Below, piece after piece: positions 41,865 through 49,365 of a stretch of DNA of 49,365 bases; the first letter of the stretch is position 1, and each line of letters begins with the position of its first letter. The notes below the pieces were generated by a model. The model was not told the origin of the DNA. It saw only the letters and a program-made list of their open reading frames with translations, and did no database searches. A program made the translations under genes and the position numbers. Source of the stretch: Helicobacter sp. MIT 00-7814 (GTDB lineage: Bacteria; Campylobacterota; Campylobacteria; Campylobacterales; Helicobacteraceae); assembly GCF_003364115.1 (NCBI RefSeq), contig NZ_NXLL01000016.1, positions 1 through 49,365 on the forward strand. Direction: 5' to 3'.

Positions 41865-44203
41865 ACTTCCCACTGTTCAAAGGCTTTTTTTGCCACTTCA
41901 ATAACGCTATCAATCCCCCCAGCAAGCGAAAACAGCCAGTATTTATGCGCGTAGAGCAAATCAATTTGCTTTGCCTTTAGCTCGATTTCATCTTTTGCCA
42001 CGCGCACGATAATTTTAGCGATTTCCATCTCTTGATGCACGATATAAGATTGTATCGCGTCATTAAAGCACATGCTAAACTTCTCTTCCTTGAAAAACTC
42101 CTTCACTTCCTCGATATGCTCGAGCGCATTTGTGAGAATCTCAAAGTCAAAAGATTCCAAAGCATTTTGCTTGTTTGCTTCTTCTAGCTTTTCGATTAGC
42201 CCCGCTACTTCCAAAAACACCTCTTCAATTTTTGCTTTTTTCTCCAAACCAAAGTCGATAAATTCCTGCGTTTTTTGGCGCGCTTTGCTAAGATTTGCTT
42301 GATAGGTTTTTGGCGTAGGTGAAGCGAGGATAAGAGATTCTTTTTTGCCCCCATTTTCGCAACCCTTTAGCGCTTCTAAAAAGCTCATCTCTTTTGTCCC
42401 TTTAATGCGCGCGCCACCTTCTGTAGCATTTATCACCTCGATTTTATAAGGCGTTTGCGCAATATCTGTTTCGTAAAATTCCAAAAAAAGCTTCCAAATT
42501 GAAGTGGATTTCACCTCGCCTTTTCCCCCATACGCAGGGAGCAAAACGACATCTTTGCGCTCTTGTGGGTTGATTTCATCTTCGCCATACACAGCATTTT
42601 TTGCATGTGAGCTTCCAGATTCTGAAAATGCCAAATCCTGCCCGATTAAAATCACCCTTTGAAAGCGCGCATACACCGCCATTTCATACGCCATATTTGC
42701 CGCACTCATTCCCACGCCAATATAGCCATATTCCTTAAAATCAAAATAATAAGTGTAGCCAAATGGGCGCATATTATATTGCACCAAATCGCCTTTGAGC
42801 GCGTCTTTGAGGCGCTTATGCACGATGGAGCTAATGGCAAAAATCACGCCTTTATGCGCTTGCTTTGGCGTGTCTTCATAAAATTTCGCCGTCAAATCAA
42901 CGCGCTCTAAGCTCAACACAACATCAGGCTTAATGCCTTCTCTTGCGAGGATTGGGAATGATGCGTCAATGCAAAAAATCGTAAGATAATCTTGGTATTT
43001 TTTTAAAAGTGGCAGTTGCTTGCTAAGGCTCGGACCTGTGGCGACAATTACCGCGGTGCTACCTTTTATTCCATCAATTGGTATCGTCTCAGCGGAAGTG
43101 AATTCCGCTTCGCCTCCGCTTCGCTTACGCTCGCGCCCATATTCGATATTTTCTAATTGATGAGAATCTTGGATTCTATCGCGTTGGCTTGTTGTTTGGG
43201 AATCTGTTTTATTAATTGTATTATCTCGTGCGAGTAAATCGCACTTCGCCTCCGCTCCTATTCCATCAATTGGTATCGTCTTCGCGGAAGTAAATTCCGC
43301 TTCGCCTCCGCTTCGCTTACGCTCGCGCCCATACTTGATATTTTTTGAGTTTTTAGATTCTGTAGATTCTGCAACGCTGTTTGGTTGCGTAAGGTTTTTT
43401 GTGGATTGCTTCGGATTTTGTGAATCCTCACAATGACGCGTGGCGTTTTTTGCTTCGCTAGAATCCACAGATTCTGCAAAATCACTTGCCTCGCTTTTAA
43501 AATACCGTGCGCGTTTAAAGCGCAATTCCTCCAAAAGCTCTAAAAGTGTCGGTGAAGCAAGCATTTGAGGCAAAGTCGCAATATGATGCGAAATCCCAAT
43601 GATAGAATCCCTGCTATCATTCCCCACGCTTATCACGCAATGCTCCAGCGCACGCACAATCCACTTATTAAACTCAATACTTAGCGCGCTAAATTTTTCA
43701 TAATATCCATTAAAAATATGCAAATCATACAGCCGCGCATAAAGCTTTGTGTGCTTGTCTTTGATAAAATTATCAAGCACTTCTTGATAGCTTGTTTCTC
43801 TATCCCAAAAAAGAATGCGCCCTTGCAAAATCTCTTGCGAAAAATCCAGCAAATGCAACACAATAAAGAGAATCTCAAGCTCTGGCTCAATCACCACCAC
43901 GCGTTTGAGATTCTCATTTTGCAACAAAACCTTATAAAACACGCCATTGCCAAGCCCGAAAAAATACAAATACGGATACAGCGCATAAGGCATAAAGTTA
44001 ATAATCTTTTCATTTGTGCTTTTTAGCGGTGTTTGGGGGAAGAGAGGCGTAGAATCTACTTTGTTGATGATGTTAAAATCCAGCGCATCATTTGTTAAAA
44101 AAACTTCATATTTTTGGTTTGGGATAACCCTTGCTAAGCGCGCGCTTAAGGCAGGATTTTTAAGCTTTAGCGCGCAAAAGTTTGTTTCAAAAAAATCCTG
44201 CAT
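41861..44203 (-). CDS. Maf-family motility accessory protein with an in-frame repeat insert
   Basis: The 780-residue protein belongs to the DUF115/Maf family, thought to transfer pseudaminic- or legionaminic-acid-type sugars to flagellin in the cytoplasm. The conserved STAVIVATGPSLSKQLPLLKK begins near residue 381, with CIDASFPILAREGIKPDVVLS and GVGMSAANMAYEMAVY following. Residues of about 242-379 are absent from the usual family length (about 620-650) and are encoded by palindromic repeats (43067-43480). The insert lies in the linker just before the conserved domain. The peptide YGRERKRSGGEAEFTSA occurs twice in it. The gene follows flaB on the same strand, as I recall in H. pylori. No clear ribosome site precedes the ATG. 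Confidence 0.92.
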   Translation of the reverse strand: MQDFFETNFCALKLKNPALSARLARVIPNQKYEVFLTNDALDFNIINKVDSTPLFPQTPLKSTNEKIINFMPYALYPYLYFFGLGNGVFYKVLLQNENLKRVVVIEPELEILFIVLHLLDFSQEILQGRILFWDRETSYQEVLDNFIKDKHTKLYARLYDLHIFNGYYEKFSALSIEFNKWIVRALEHCVISVGNDSRDSIIGISHHIATLPQMLASPTLLELLEELRFKRARYFKSEASDFAESVDSSEAKNATRHCEDSQNPKQSTKNLTQPNSVAESTESKNSKNIKYGRERKRSGGEAEFTSAKTIPIDGIGAEAKCDLLARDNTINKTDSQTTSQRDRIQDSHQLENIEYGRERKRSGGEAEFTSAETIPIDGIKGSTAVIVATGPSLSKQLPLLKKYQDYLTIFCIDASFPILAREGIKPDVVLSLERVDLTAKFYEDTPKQAHKGVIFAISSIVHKRLKDALKGDLVQYNMRPFGYTYYFDFKEYGYIGVGMSAANMAYEMAVYARFQRVILIGQDLAFSESGSSHAKNAVYGEDEINPQERKDVVLLPAYGGKGEVKSTSIWKLFLEFYETDIAQTPYKIEVINATEGGARIKGTKEMSFLEALKGCENGGKKESLILASPTPKTYQANLSKARQKTQEFIDFGLEKKAKIEEVFLEVAGLIEKLEEANKQNALESFDFEILTNALEHIEEVKEFFKEEKFSMCFNDAIQSYIVHQEMEIAKIIVRVAKDEIELKAKQIDLLYAHKYWLFSLAGGIDSVIEVAKKAFEQWEV
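43067..43214 (+). repeat. Dispersed palindromic repeat, copy E1 (inside maf)
   Basis: Begins TATTCCATCAATTGGTATCG and has a perfect 7-bp stem AGCGGAA (43091-43097) / TTCCGCT (43103-43109) around GTGAA. CGCCTCCGCTTCGCTTACG and GCTCGCGCCCATATTCGAT follow, then AGAATCTTGGATTCT. Its first 75 bases match copy E3 nearly exactly at a distance of 192 bp. Confidence 0.9.
43215..43258 (+). repeat. Truncated palindromic repeat, copy E2 (inside maf)
   Basis: A 44-bp partial copy from TTGTATTATCTCGTGCGAG to CGCCTCCGCTCC, with a perfect stem GTGCGA (43228-43233) / TCGCAC (43239-43244) around GTAAA. The stem is the same as in intergenic copy B. On the coding strand it reads AKCDLLARDNT. Confidence 0.8.
43259..43396 (+). 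repeat. Dispersed palindromic repeat, copy E3 (inside maf)
   Basis: Begins TATTCCATCAATTGGTATCG and has a perfect stem GCGGAA (43284-43289) / TTCCGC (43295-43300) around GTAAA. The long conserved arm CTTCGCCTCCGCTTCGCTTA follows, then TTGATATTTTTTGAG and a tail GATTCTGCAACGCTGTTTGG akin to the tails of copies B and C. Confidence 0.9.
43401..43440 (-). repeat. Second repeat type in maf, GTCATTG-GAGG...GAAGCAATCCA class
   Basis: On the minus strand the sequence runs from CGTCATTGTGAGGATTC to CCGAAGCAATCCAC. It is read in Maf as RHCEDSQNPKQST. Sequences of the form GTCATTGCGAGG with GAAGCAATCC are widespread repeats in several bacterial genomes and are often mis-seen as RHCE-type peptides. Here it sits within the coding sequence next to copies E1-E3. 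Confidence 0.65.
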
Positions 44204-44237
44204 AAAAGTTTAAGAATCCATAAAATTTTAAGAGGCT

Positions 44238-45782
44238 CTATTGCAAAAGGCGCAAAACATTTTGTTGCACTGCATTTGCCTGCGCCATTGCAAAGCTACC
44301 ACTTTGCGCCAAAACATTATGTTTAGAGAAAGTCGCAGATTCTGCGGCGAAATCCACATCGCGGATTTGAGATTCTGCGCTTTTGACATTGACTTGTGTG
44401 ACAGAAATATTATTAATTGTCGCCACAAGCTGGATTTGCGCTGAACCGATATCTGCGCGAAGTTTATCAAGCTGGATTCTCGCAGATTCTGCCATATCAA
44501 TTACCACCATCGCGCCTTTTAGGCTTGTCACACCCGCACCTATTCCGCCTGCGTGCAATTCTGCTTGCGCCACATTGGCATTTGCCCCAGATGCTGAAGC
44601 AATGTTAGAATCCATCTCCCCTCGCACCGAGCGTAGATTCACGGTGTATTCCGCAATGCCTTGCGCAGTGTGGAATCCCACATGGCTAAAGTTCGTCCCG
44701 CTAATGATAATATCGCGTGCGTCTGTGCGGATAAGCGTCAAGCGCCCAACGATTGTGTGTTCTGTCCCGCTAATCCCAGCGAAATTCCCCCCGCCAAAAA
44801 CTGCTCCTGTAGCACTTTGCGTCCTAATAGCAATCGCGCGCCCATCAGTGCTGCGCAAATTTAAGCGCCCGGTAATATCGATAAATGCCTCTGTCCCTGT
44901 GCGCTCTTTGACAGAGTTAATTGCATTGATAAGGCGTCCATCTGCGTCATTTTTACGCACATCATTGATTGTCCCAATTGTTACATTATTTATCACCAAT
45001 CCATGCACGGTGCCTGAGAGCACAGGACTGCTTCCTGTCCCCATGACATTCCAAGTAGCGCGCACGCCCAGCGTGTCTGCGTGTTTATTGATAACTTCTG
45101 AAAGCACACCGATACCGGTATTTGCAGAGGTTGAAATTTTAACCGTTTCAAGGGTAAAGCTATTTTTCCCATCAACTTCTTTGACATGAAACATCACTTC
45201 TGTAAGGTTGCGCGCTGCACCAGAAGCGAGCATTCCGCTAGCAGAAAATGAGGAGCTTTCCATCCTAATATGTCCGATTTTATCCGAGCTTGTAGGACCG
45301 ATAGAAGCTTTGATCGTCGTGTTTGAATACGCGCCGATTTGAAATTCTTTATTAGAAAATGCGCCGGAGAGCATTTGTTGTCCGTTGAAGCTTGTTGTGT
45401 TTGCGATATTATCAAGCTCTTCTAAGAGGCGCAAAATATCACTTTGCAGGGCTTTGCGAGATTCTGTAGTTTGTCCATCTTGCGCGGCTTGAATGGCTTT
45501 TGTCTTAATCGTATCAAGGATTTTTAGCTGCTCGTCCATCGCCTTATCTGCAACTTGAATCATACCAATAGCATCATTTGCATTCCTTACTGCTTGCCCT
45601 AGCCCTTCACTTTGTGAGCGCAAACTATCAGCGATAGCCATACCTGAAGCGTCATCAGCAGCCTTATTAAGACGCAAACCAGAGCTTAACTTCTCTAGCG
45701 AGCTGTGCAAGCTTCTATTATTTGCAACTCCGATTGTATGTGCGTTCAACGCAGAAATGTTTGTGTTAATCCGAAAGCTCAT
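44238..45782 (-). CDS. flaB: Flagellin, FlaB type
   Basis: The 514-residue flagellin has the D0/D1 N-terminus [20 protein letters not shown] with [20 protein letters not shown], the variable middle, and the C-terminal helix [20 protein letters not shown] ending [10 protein letters not shown]. Length and sequence resemble H. pylori FlaB rather than FlaA, and the maf-flaB-topA neighbourhood is the FlaB one. It forms the minor, hook-proximal filament part. AAGGA lies eight bases before the ATG. A sigma-54 site lies about 50 bases upstream, as expected for the middle class of flagellar genes. Maf downstream probably glycosylates flagellin. Confidence 0.96.
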   Translation of the reverse strand: MSFRINTNISALNAHTIGVANNRSLHSSLEKLSSGLRLNKAADDASGMAIADSLRSQSEGLGQAVRNANDAIGMIQVADKAMDEQLKILDTIKTKAIQAAQDGQTTESRKALQSDILRLLEELDNIANTTSFNGQQMLSGAFSNKEFQIGAYSNTTIKASIGPTSSDKIGHIRMESSSFSASGMLASGAARNLTEVMFHVKEVDGKNSFTLETVKISTSANTGIGVLSEVINKHADTLGVRATWNVMGTGSSPVLSGTVHGLVINNVTIGTINDVRKNDADGRLINAINSVKERTGTEAFIDITGRLNLRSTDGRAIAIRTQSATGAVFGGGNFAGISGTEHTIVGRLTLIRTDARDIIISGTNFSHVGFHTAQGIAEYTVNLRSVRGEMDSNIASASGANANVAQAELHAGGIGAGVTSLKGAMVVIDMAESARIQLDKLRADIGSAQIQLVATINNISVTQVNVKSAESQIRDVDFAAESATFSKHNVLAQSGSFAMAQANAVQQNVLRLLQ

Positions 45783-45832
45783 GTTCAGAATCCTTTTTTT
45801 TTGCTAAAGTTTTTCTTGCTTGTGCCGAATAA

Positions 45833-45848
45833 AGCAAAAGATATTCCA
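45833..45848 (-). promoter_or_regulatory. flaB: Sigma-54 (RpoN) promoter of flaB
   Basis: The minus strand reads TGGAATATCTTTTGCT. GG (45846-45847) and GC (45834-45835) are separated by exactly ten bases, as required for -24/-12 elements. It lies about 50 bases before the flaB ATG. No housekeeping -10 is evident in that direction. Confidence 0.7.
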
Positions 45849-45912
45849 CAATTTTTGTGCGCAAAATTTGCATAAAATTAAAGAAGTTTTGTGTTTTTTA
45901 CTTTCATTGTGA

Positions 45913-45918
45913 TAGAAT
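45913..45918 (+). promoter_or_regulatory. topA: Extended -10 element for topA
   Basis: TTGTGATAGAATTTC carries TG-A-TAGAAT. Transcription from about 45925 would give a 25-base leader to the ATG at 45950 and would exclude the upstream ATG at 45857. Confidence 0.5.
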
Positions 45919-45949
45919 TTCTCAAAAACCAAGCAAAAGAGAATCCCCA

Positions 45950-48148
45950 ATGAAAAACCTTATCATCGTAGAATCTCCCGCTAAGGCGCGCACGATTAAA
46001 AACTTTTTAGGCAAGGATTATGAAGTTATCGCTTCAAAAGGGCATATCCGCGATTTGCCAAAATACACGCTGGGTATCAATGTGCAAGACAAGCACTTTG
46101 TGCCAACATATATGATTGACAAAGATCATAAAGGCATTGTTGAGGAAATTAGAAAGCTTGCCAAAAAGGCAAAGACGACTTATATTGCAACCGATGAGGA
46201 TAGAGAGGGCGAGGCGATAGGCTACCATATCACGCAAACGCTTGATTTGCCCACAGAGGAATTTCCGCGCATCGTGTTTCATGAAATCACAAAAAGCGCG
46301 ATAAAGCACGCGTTAGAAAATCCAAAGCGCATTGATATGAATAAGGTTAATGCACAGCAGGCAAGAAGGCTACTTGATAGAATCGTGGGCTTTAAGCTAA
46401 GCAATCTCATCTCTTCAAAAATCGCGCGTGGGCTAAGTGCTGGGCGCGTGCAAAGTGCGGCACTAAAGCTTGTGATTGATAAAGAGCGCGAGATTCAAAG
46501 CTTTGAAAGCGTGACTTATTTTCTTATCCAAGCGCATTTTGAGACGGATAAAAAAGAAATTATAGAATCTGAACTCATAAGCTATGAGGGCAAAACACTG
46601 CAAAAGCTTTCTTTGCAAGATGAAAAAGAGGTTAAAAAGATTCTGACAAATCTCAAAAAACAGCAATTTATCGTGGCAGAAATCAATAAAAAAAGTAAAA
46701 AAACTACTACGCCTCCGCCATTTATGACTTCCACACTCCAGCAAGCCGCCTCGACACAGCTAGGCTTTGCCCCAACTAGGACAATGAGCATCGCCCAAAG
46801 GCTGTATGAAGGCGTGCAGACGCATGAAGGCGTGATGGGCGTGATTACTTATATGAGGACAGATAGCCTTAATATCGCAAAAGAGGCAAGGGATAGCGCG
46901 CGCGAGGTTTTGGCAACTCACTATGGCAAAGCCTATGTCCCAGCGAAGCCAAAAACCTACGCCAGCAAGTCAAAAGGCGCGCAAGAGGCGCACGAGGCAA
47001 TCCGCCCGACAAATCTTGGATTCACACCAGAGATTGCAAAAAGCTTCTTAAAGCCAGAAGAGCTTAAGCTTTACACGCTCATTTATAAGCGCTTTTTGGC
47101 AAGCCAGAGCGTAGATGCGGAGTTTGAGTTGCAAAATATTATTTTTGCAAATGAGGACAAAAGCGCGCAATTTAAGGCAAATGGTAGGCGCCTAGTCTTT
47201 GATGGATTCTATAAAATTTTAGAATTAGAGGATAAAGATGAATTGCTCCCGCAACTCAAAGTCAAAGAATCTATCAACGCGCAAAAAATTGCAAGTGTCA
47301 AAAAGCAGACAGAGCCACCAGCGCGCTATTCTGAAGCGAGCCTTATTAAAAATCTCGAAGCGCTTGGAATCGGCAGACCTAGCACCTACGCCCCGACAAT
47401 CTCGCTCCTTCTTGGGCGCGATTATCTTCAAAGCGAGAAAAAGGCGCTTGTCCCTACGCAAAGCGCGTTTCAAGTGATTGAAGTGCTAGAATCTCATTTT
47501 AATGAAATTGTGGATAGCAATTTTTCCGCTGCGCTTGAAGATAAGCTTGATTCTATCGCGCAGGAAAAGGCGGATTGGAATCAAGTGCTGTGGGAATTTT
47601 ACGAGCCATTTATGCAAAAAATTGAAGATGGCAAGCAAACCATCGCTTCACAAAAGCAAGCAATCCCAACAGGCGAGCTTTGCCCAAAATGCAATAAAGA
47701 GCTTGTTTTGCGCAAGGGGAAATTTGGCGAATTTGTCGCATGTAGCGGGTATCCGAAGTGTAAATATATCAAGCCTAGTGAATCTCAAGATTCTCAAAGT
47801 GTGGGTGAAAAATGCGAAAAATGTGGCAGAGATATGGTGAAAAAATTTGGGAAAAATGGCGAGTTTATCGCATGCAGTGGCTACCCAGAATGCAAAAATA
47901 CAAAATCGCTCAAGCCAAAAGAAGTCCTTGGCGTACCATGCCCAGAATGTGGTGGGAATCTATTAAAGAGATTCTCAAAACGCGGGGCGTTTTATGGTTG
48001 TCAAAATTACCCAAAATGCAAATTTATCTCCAAATATCCGCTTATAAAAGAGCGCTGCAAGGAATGTGGCGGGGCGATGGTAGAGCGCGAGCTAAAAAGT
48101 GGGAAATTCCACGAGTGCCTAAAATGCAAGCATAAAACTGAGTGCTAG
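45950..48148 (+). CDS. topA: DNA topoisomerase I
   Basis: The 732-residue type IA topoisomerase relaxes negative supercoils. The Toprim domain has IIVESPAKARTIKNFLGKDY and ATDEDREGEAIGYH, and the catalytic tyrosine lies in GVITYMRTDSLN. The C-terminus holds four zinc-ribbon units: CPKCNKELVLRKG, CEKCGRDMVKKFG, CPECGGNLLKRFS and CKECGGAMVER. The start at 45950 is where homology begins. The 31 residues of the longer frame overlap the divergent flaB promoter region. It is divergent from flaB, as I recall in H. pylori, and is followed one base later by yejB. Confidence 0.97.
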   Translation: MKNLIIVESPAKARTIKNFLGKDYEVIASKGHIRDLPKYTLGINVQDKHFVPTYMIDKDHKGIVEEIRKLAKKAKTTYIATDEDREGEAIGYHITQTLDLPTEEFPRIVFHEITKSAIKHALENPKRIDMNKVNAQQARRLLDRIVGFKLSNLISSKIARGLSAGRVQSAALKLVIDKEREIQSFESVTYFLIQAHFETDKKEIIESELISYEGKTLQKLSLQDEKEVKKILTNLKKQQFIVAEINKKSKKTTTPPPFMTSTLQQAASTQLGFAPTRTMSIAQRLYEGVQTHEGVMGVITYMRTDSLNIAKEARDSAREVLATHYGKAYVPAKPKTYASKSKGAQEAHEAIRPTNLGFTPEIAKSFLKPEELKLYTLIYKRFLASQSVDAEFELQNIIFANEDKSAQFKANGRRLVFDGFYKILELEDKDELLPQLKVKESINAQKIASVKKQTEPPARYSEASLIKNLEALGIGRPSTYAPTISLLLGRDYLQSEKKALVPTQSAFQVIEVLESHFNEIVDSNFSAALEDKLDSIAQEKADWNQVLWEFYEPFMQKIEDGKQTIASQKQAIPTGELCPKCNKELVLRKGKFGEFVACSGYPKCKYIKPSESQDSQSVGEKCEKCGRDMVKKFGKNGEFIACSGYPECKNTKSLKPKEVLGVPCPECGGNLLKRFSKRGAFYGCQNYPKCKFISKYPLIKERCKECGGAMVERELKSGKFHECLKCKHKTEC

Positions 48149-48149
48149 C

Positions 48150-49196
48150 GTGCTTGGTTATATCTCTAAGCGCTTGGCACTGCTTGTGCCGACTTTATTT
48201 GGGATTCTTATCCTTAATTTTCTCCTTATCCAACTCTCCCCGGGCGGTCCGATTGAGCGCACTATCGCAAAGCTAGAGCGATTGGACAAGCCCGCAGAAT
48301 CTGCTATCGCGCAAAAAAGCTTTTATAAAGGAAGCAACGGCTTAGAGCCTGAGCTAATTAGGCAGATTGAAAAACTCTATGGCTTTGATAAACCCCTGCT
48401 AGAGCGCTTTTTTATAATGGTAAAAAATTACGCGCTTTTTGATTTTGGTGAGAGTTTTTATCGTCAGCAAAAAGTGCTTGACATCATCATCGAAAAGCTC
48501 CCTGTGAGCATTTCTCTAGGCTTTTTTAGCACGCTTATAATCTATCTTATTAGCATTCCTTTAGGCATTATCAAGGCAAAAAGGCATGGAAGCGCGTTTG
48601 ATATCGCCACAAGCTTTGTGGTGGTGATTTTTCACGCGATACCGAGTTTTTTATTTGCGATTTTTTTAATCGTGCTTTTTGCGGGCGGGAGCTATTTTGA
48701 TATTTTCCCACTGCGCGGGCTTGTGAGTGAGAACTTCGCGCAAATGGACTTTTTTGGAAAAGTTAAAGATTATTTGTGGCATTTGTGCTTGCCTGTGCTT
48801 TGTATCTCTATTGGCGGTTTTGCCACACTTAGTATGCTGTGCAAAAATTGCTTTTTAGAAGAAATCCACAAAACCTATGTCCAAACAGCGCGTGCAAAAG
48901 GCGCGAGTGAGCAACAGATTCTCTATAAGCATATTTTTCGCAATGCAATGCTTTTGATTGTGAGCGGATTTCCGATGGTGTTTGTGGGAATGTTTTTTAG
49001 CGGAAGTTTGTTGATTGAGATTATCTTTAGCCTCGATGGATTGGGACTTTTGGGCTATGAAAGCGTGGTAAATAGGGATTATCCCATCATTTTTGGCACG
49101 CTGTATATTTTTACTTTCCTAGCGCTCATCGTTGGCATTATCAGCGATGCACTCTATGTGGTGATAGATCCAAGGATTCACTTCGGAACTCGCTAG
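48150..49196 (+). CDS. yejB: YejB-like peptide ABC transporter permease
   Basis: The 348-residue inner-membrane permease has about six helices. The ABC-permease EAA loop reads VQTARAKGASEQQILYKHIF. The N-terminal LLIQLSPGGPIERTIAKLER and the C-terminal VNRDYPIIFGTLYIFTFLAL with DALYVVIDPRIHF match the YejB subgroup that imports microcin-C-type and oligopeptides, rather than DppB. GTG 48150 lies one base after the topA stop, without a clear ribosome site, so translation may be coupled. The partner permease and ATPase are not in the window. Confidence 0.88.
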   Translation: MLGYISKRLALLVPTLFGILILNFLLIQLSPGGPIERTIAKLERLDKPAESAIAQKSFYKGSNGLEPELIRQIEKLYGFDKPLLERFFIMVKNYALFDFGESFYRQQKVLDIIIEKLPVSISLGFFSTLIIYLISIPLGIIKAKRHGSAFDIATSFVVVIFHAIPSFLFAIFLIVLFAGGSYFDIFPLRGLVSENFAQMDFFGKVKDYLWHLCLPVLCISIGGFATLSMLCKNCFLEEIHKTYVQTARAKGASEQQILYKHIFRNAMLLIVSGFPMVFVGMFFSGSLLIEIIFSLDGLGLLGYESVVNRDYPIIFGTLYIFTFLALIVGIISDALYVVIDPRIHFGTR

Positions 49197-49230
49197 ATTC
49201 TGAAAATTTGTAATGCAAATTTTTAGAATC
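49196..49230 (+). terminator. Fifteen-base-pair hairpin at the yejB stop codon
   Basis: GATTCTGAAAATTTG (49196-49210) pairs with CAAATTTTTAGAATC (49216-49230), with one G-U pair and a five-base loop. It starts at the last base of the yejB TAG. The T5 inside the right arm gives it a terminator look, though no T run follows it. Confidence 0.5.
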
Positions 49231-49242
49231 AAAGGAATTTTA

Positions 49243-49325
49243 GTTACGCGCAAGCGTAACCATCACTCTCGCCCCTTGCGTGGTGAAAAAAAGCGGTGAT
49301 TTAGCATTAGCAGAAGTGCTAATGC
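49243..49325. other. Two further perfect hairpins after yejB
   Basis: GTTACGC (49243-49249) / GCGTAAC (49254-49260) closes a GCAA tetraloop, which is of the stable GNRA type. GCATTAGCA (49304-49312) / TGCTAATGC (49317-49325) closes GAAG and is followed by CCGA and seven T (49330-49336), a good plus-strand terminator. I see no gene in 49197-49365. Confidence 0.55.
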
Positions 49326-49365
49326 CCGATTTTTTTCTAGCAAGGGAAGTAGCGAGGCTCTCCCC

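Noticed and set aside
43067-43396. Possible CRISPR array in maf
   Set aside because: Units are not evenly spaced, differ in length and stem sequence, have no unique spacers, and are in frame within a protein; no cas gene is near.
44383-45189. Long open frame of 268 codons opposite flaB
   Set aside because: It is antisense to a clear flagellin with conserved domains, and its composition reflects flaB codon structure.
45794-45802. T9 run in the flaB leader as a switch
   Set aside because: It overlaps the A-rich stretch before the ribosome site, is short, and does not touch the sigma-54 elements.
45857-45949. Longer N-terminus for TopA
   Set aside because: Topoisomerase homology begins at 45950, and the extended -10 at 45913-45918 would exclude the upstream start from the transcript.

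Overview
The window reads as a chromosomal segment of a Helicobacter-type member of the Campylobacterota, most like an enterohepatic Helicobacter. The evidence is a 514-residue FlaB-type flagellin lying between a Maf-family motility protein and a divergent topA, plus fldA, HugZ-type haem oxygenase, an era-csd6 pair, an HP0268-like gene next to miaB, a fused D-lactate-dehydrogenase-type flavoprotein, and ribosome sites of the form AAGGA-N5-8-start with frequent TTG and GTG starts. From memory these pairs are neighbours in H. pylori too. I see no rRNA, tRNA, CRISPR array, prophage or complete insertion sequence.

Layout: 1-3255 holds a chemoreceptor cut by the window edge and a complete one. 3340-7207 is a four-gene surface-glycan cassette whose first gene carries a C14 tract. 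7268-10061 has a small membrane protein, a metal-binding lipocalin-like solute receptor, an NlpC/P60 lipoprotein and a Spx/ArsC-like protein. 10121-11814 holds TerC and CorA membrane proteins. 12103-12864 encodes an unknown anchored protein. From 22445 down to 12963 runs one long minus-strand gene series: glyS, dld-like, rsmH, an FtsL-like gene, purM, an SH3 protein and aroE. 22558-25909 holds a lytic-transglycosylase-like protein and the copper ATPase CcoI. 26082-28704 has luxS and another chemoreceptor, whose promoter region carries a 16-base homopolymer. 28995-30969 encodes a beta-barrel protein and a CapA-like lipoprotein. 31005-34801 is miaB, the HP0268-like gene, fldA and a BatD-like gene. 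34913-37890 is a metallo-hydrolase, a ThiF/MoeB-like gene, a tetrahaem cytochrome and hugZ. 38217-41864 is era, csd6, uppP and an outer membrane protein with a T15 tract. 41861-49196 is maf, flaB, topA and yejB.

The most unusual signal is a dispersed palindromic repeat of roughly 100-150 bp. I find copies between genes (about 1016, 11830, 11978 and 37921-38115) and also inside genes: two tandem copies form the whole extra N-terminus of MiaB, and three copies plus a second repeat type form a roughly 138-residue in-frame insert in Maf. The hairpin stems differ between copies but remain paired around an almost constant GTAAA-type loop. This resembles, by analogy only, the Rickettsia palindromic elements that insert in frame into proteins.

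A second theme is phase variation. A C14 tract in a glycosyltransferase and a T15 tract in an outer-membrane-protein signal peptide are each followed by nearby stop codons in both other frames, and a 16-base tract abuts the -10 of a chemoreceptor promoter. A third signal is strong over-representation of AGATTCT/AGAATCT across both coding and non-coding DNA.
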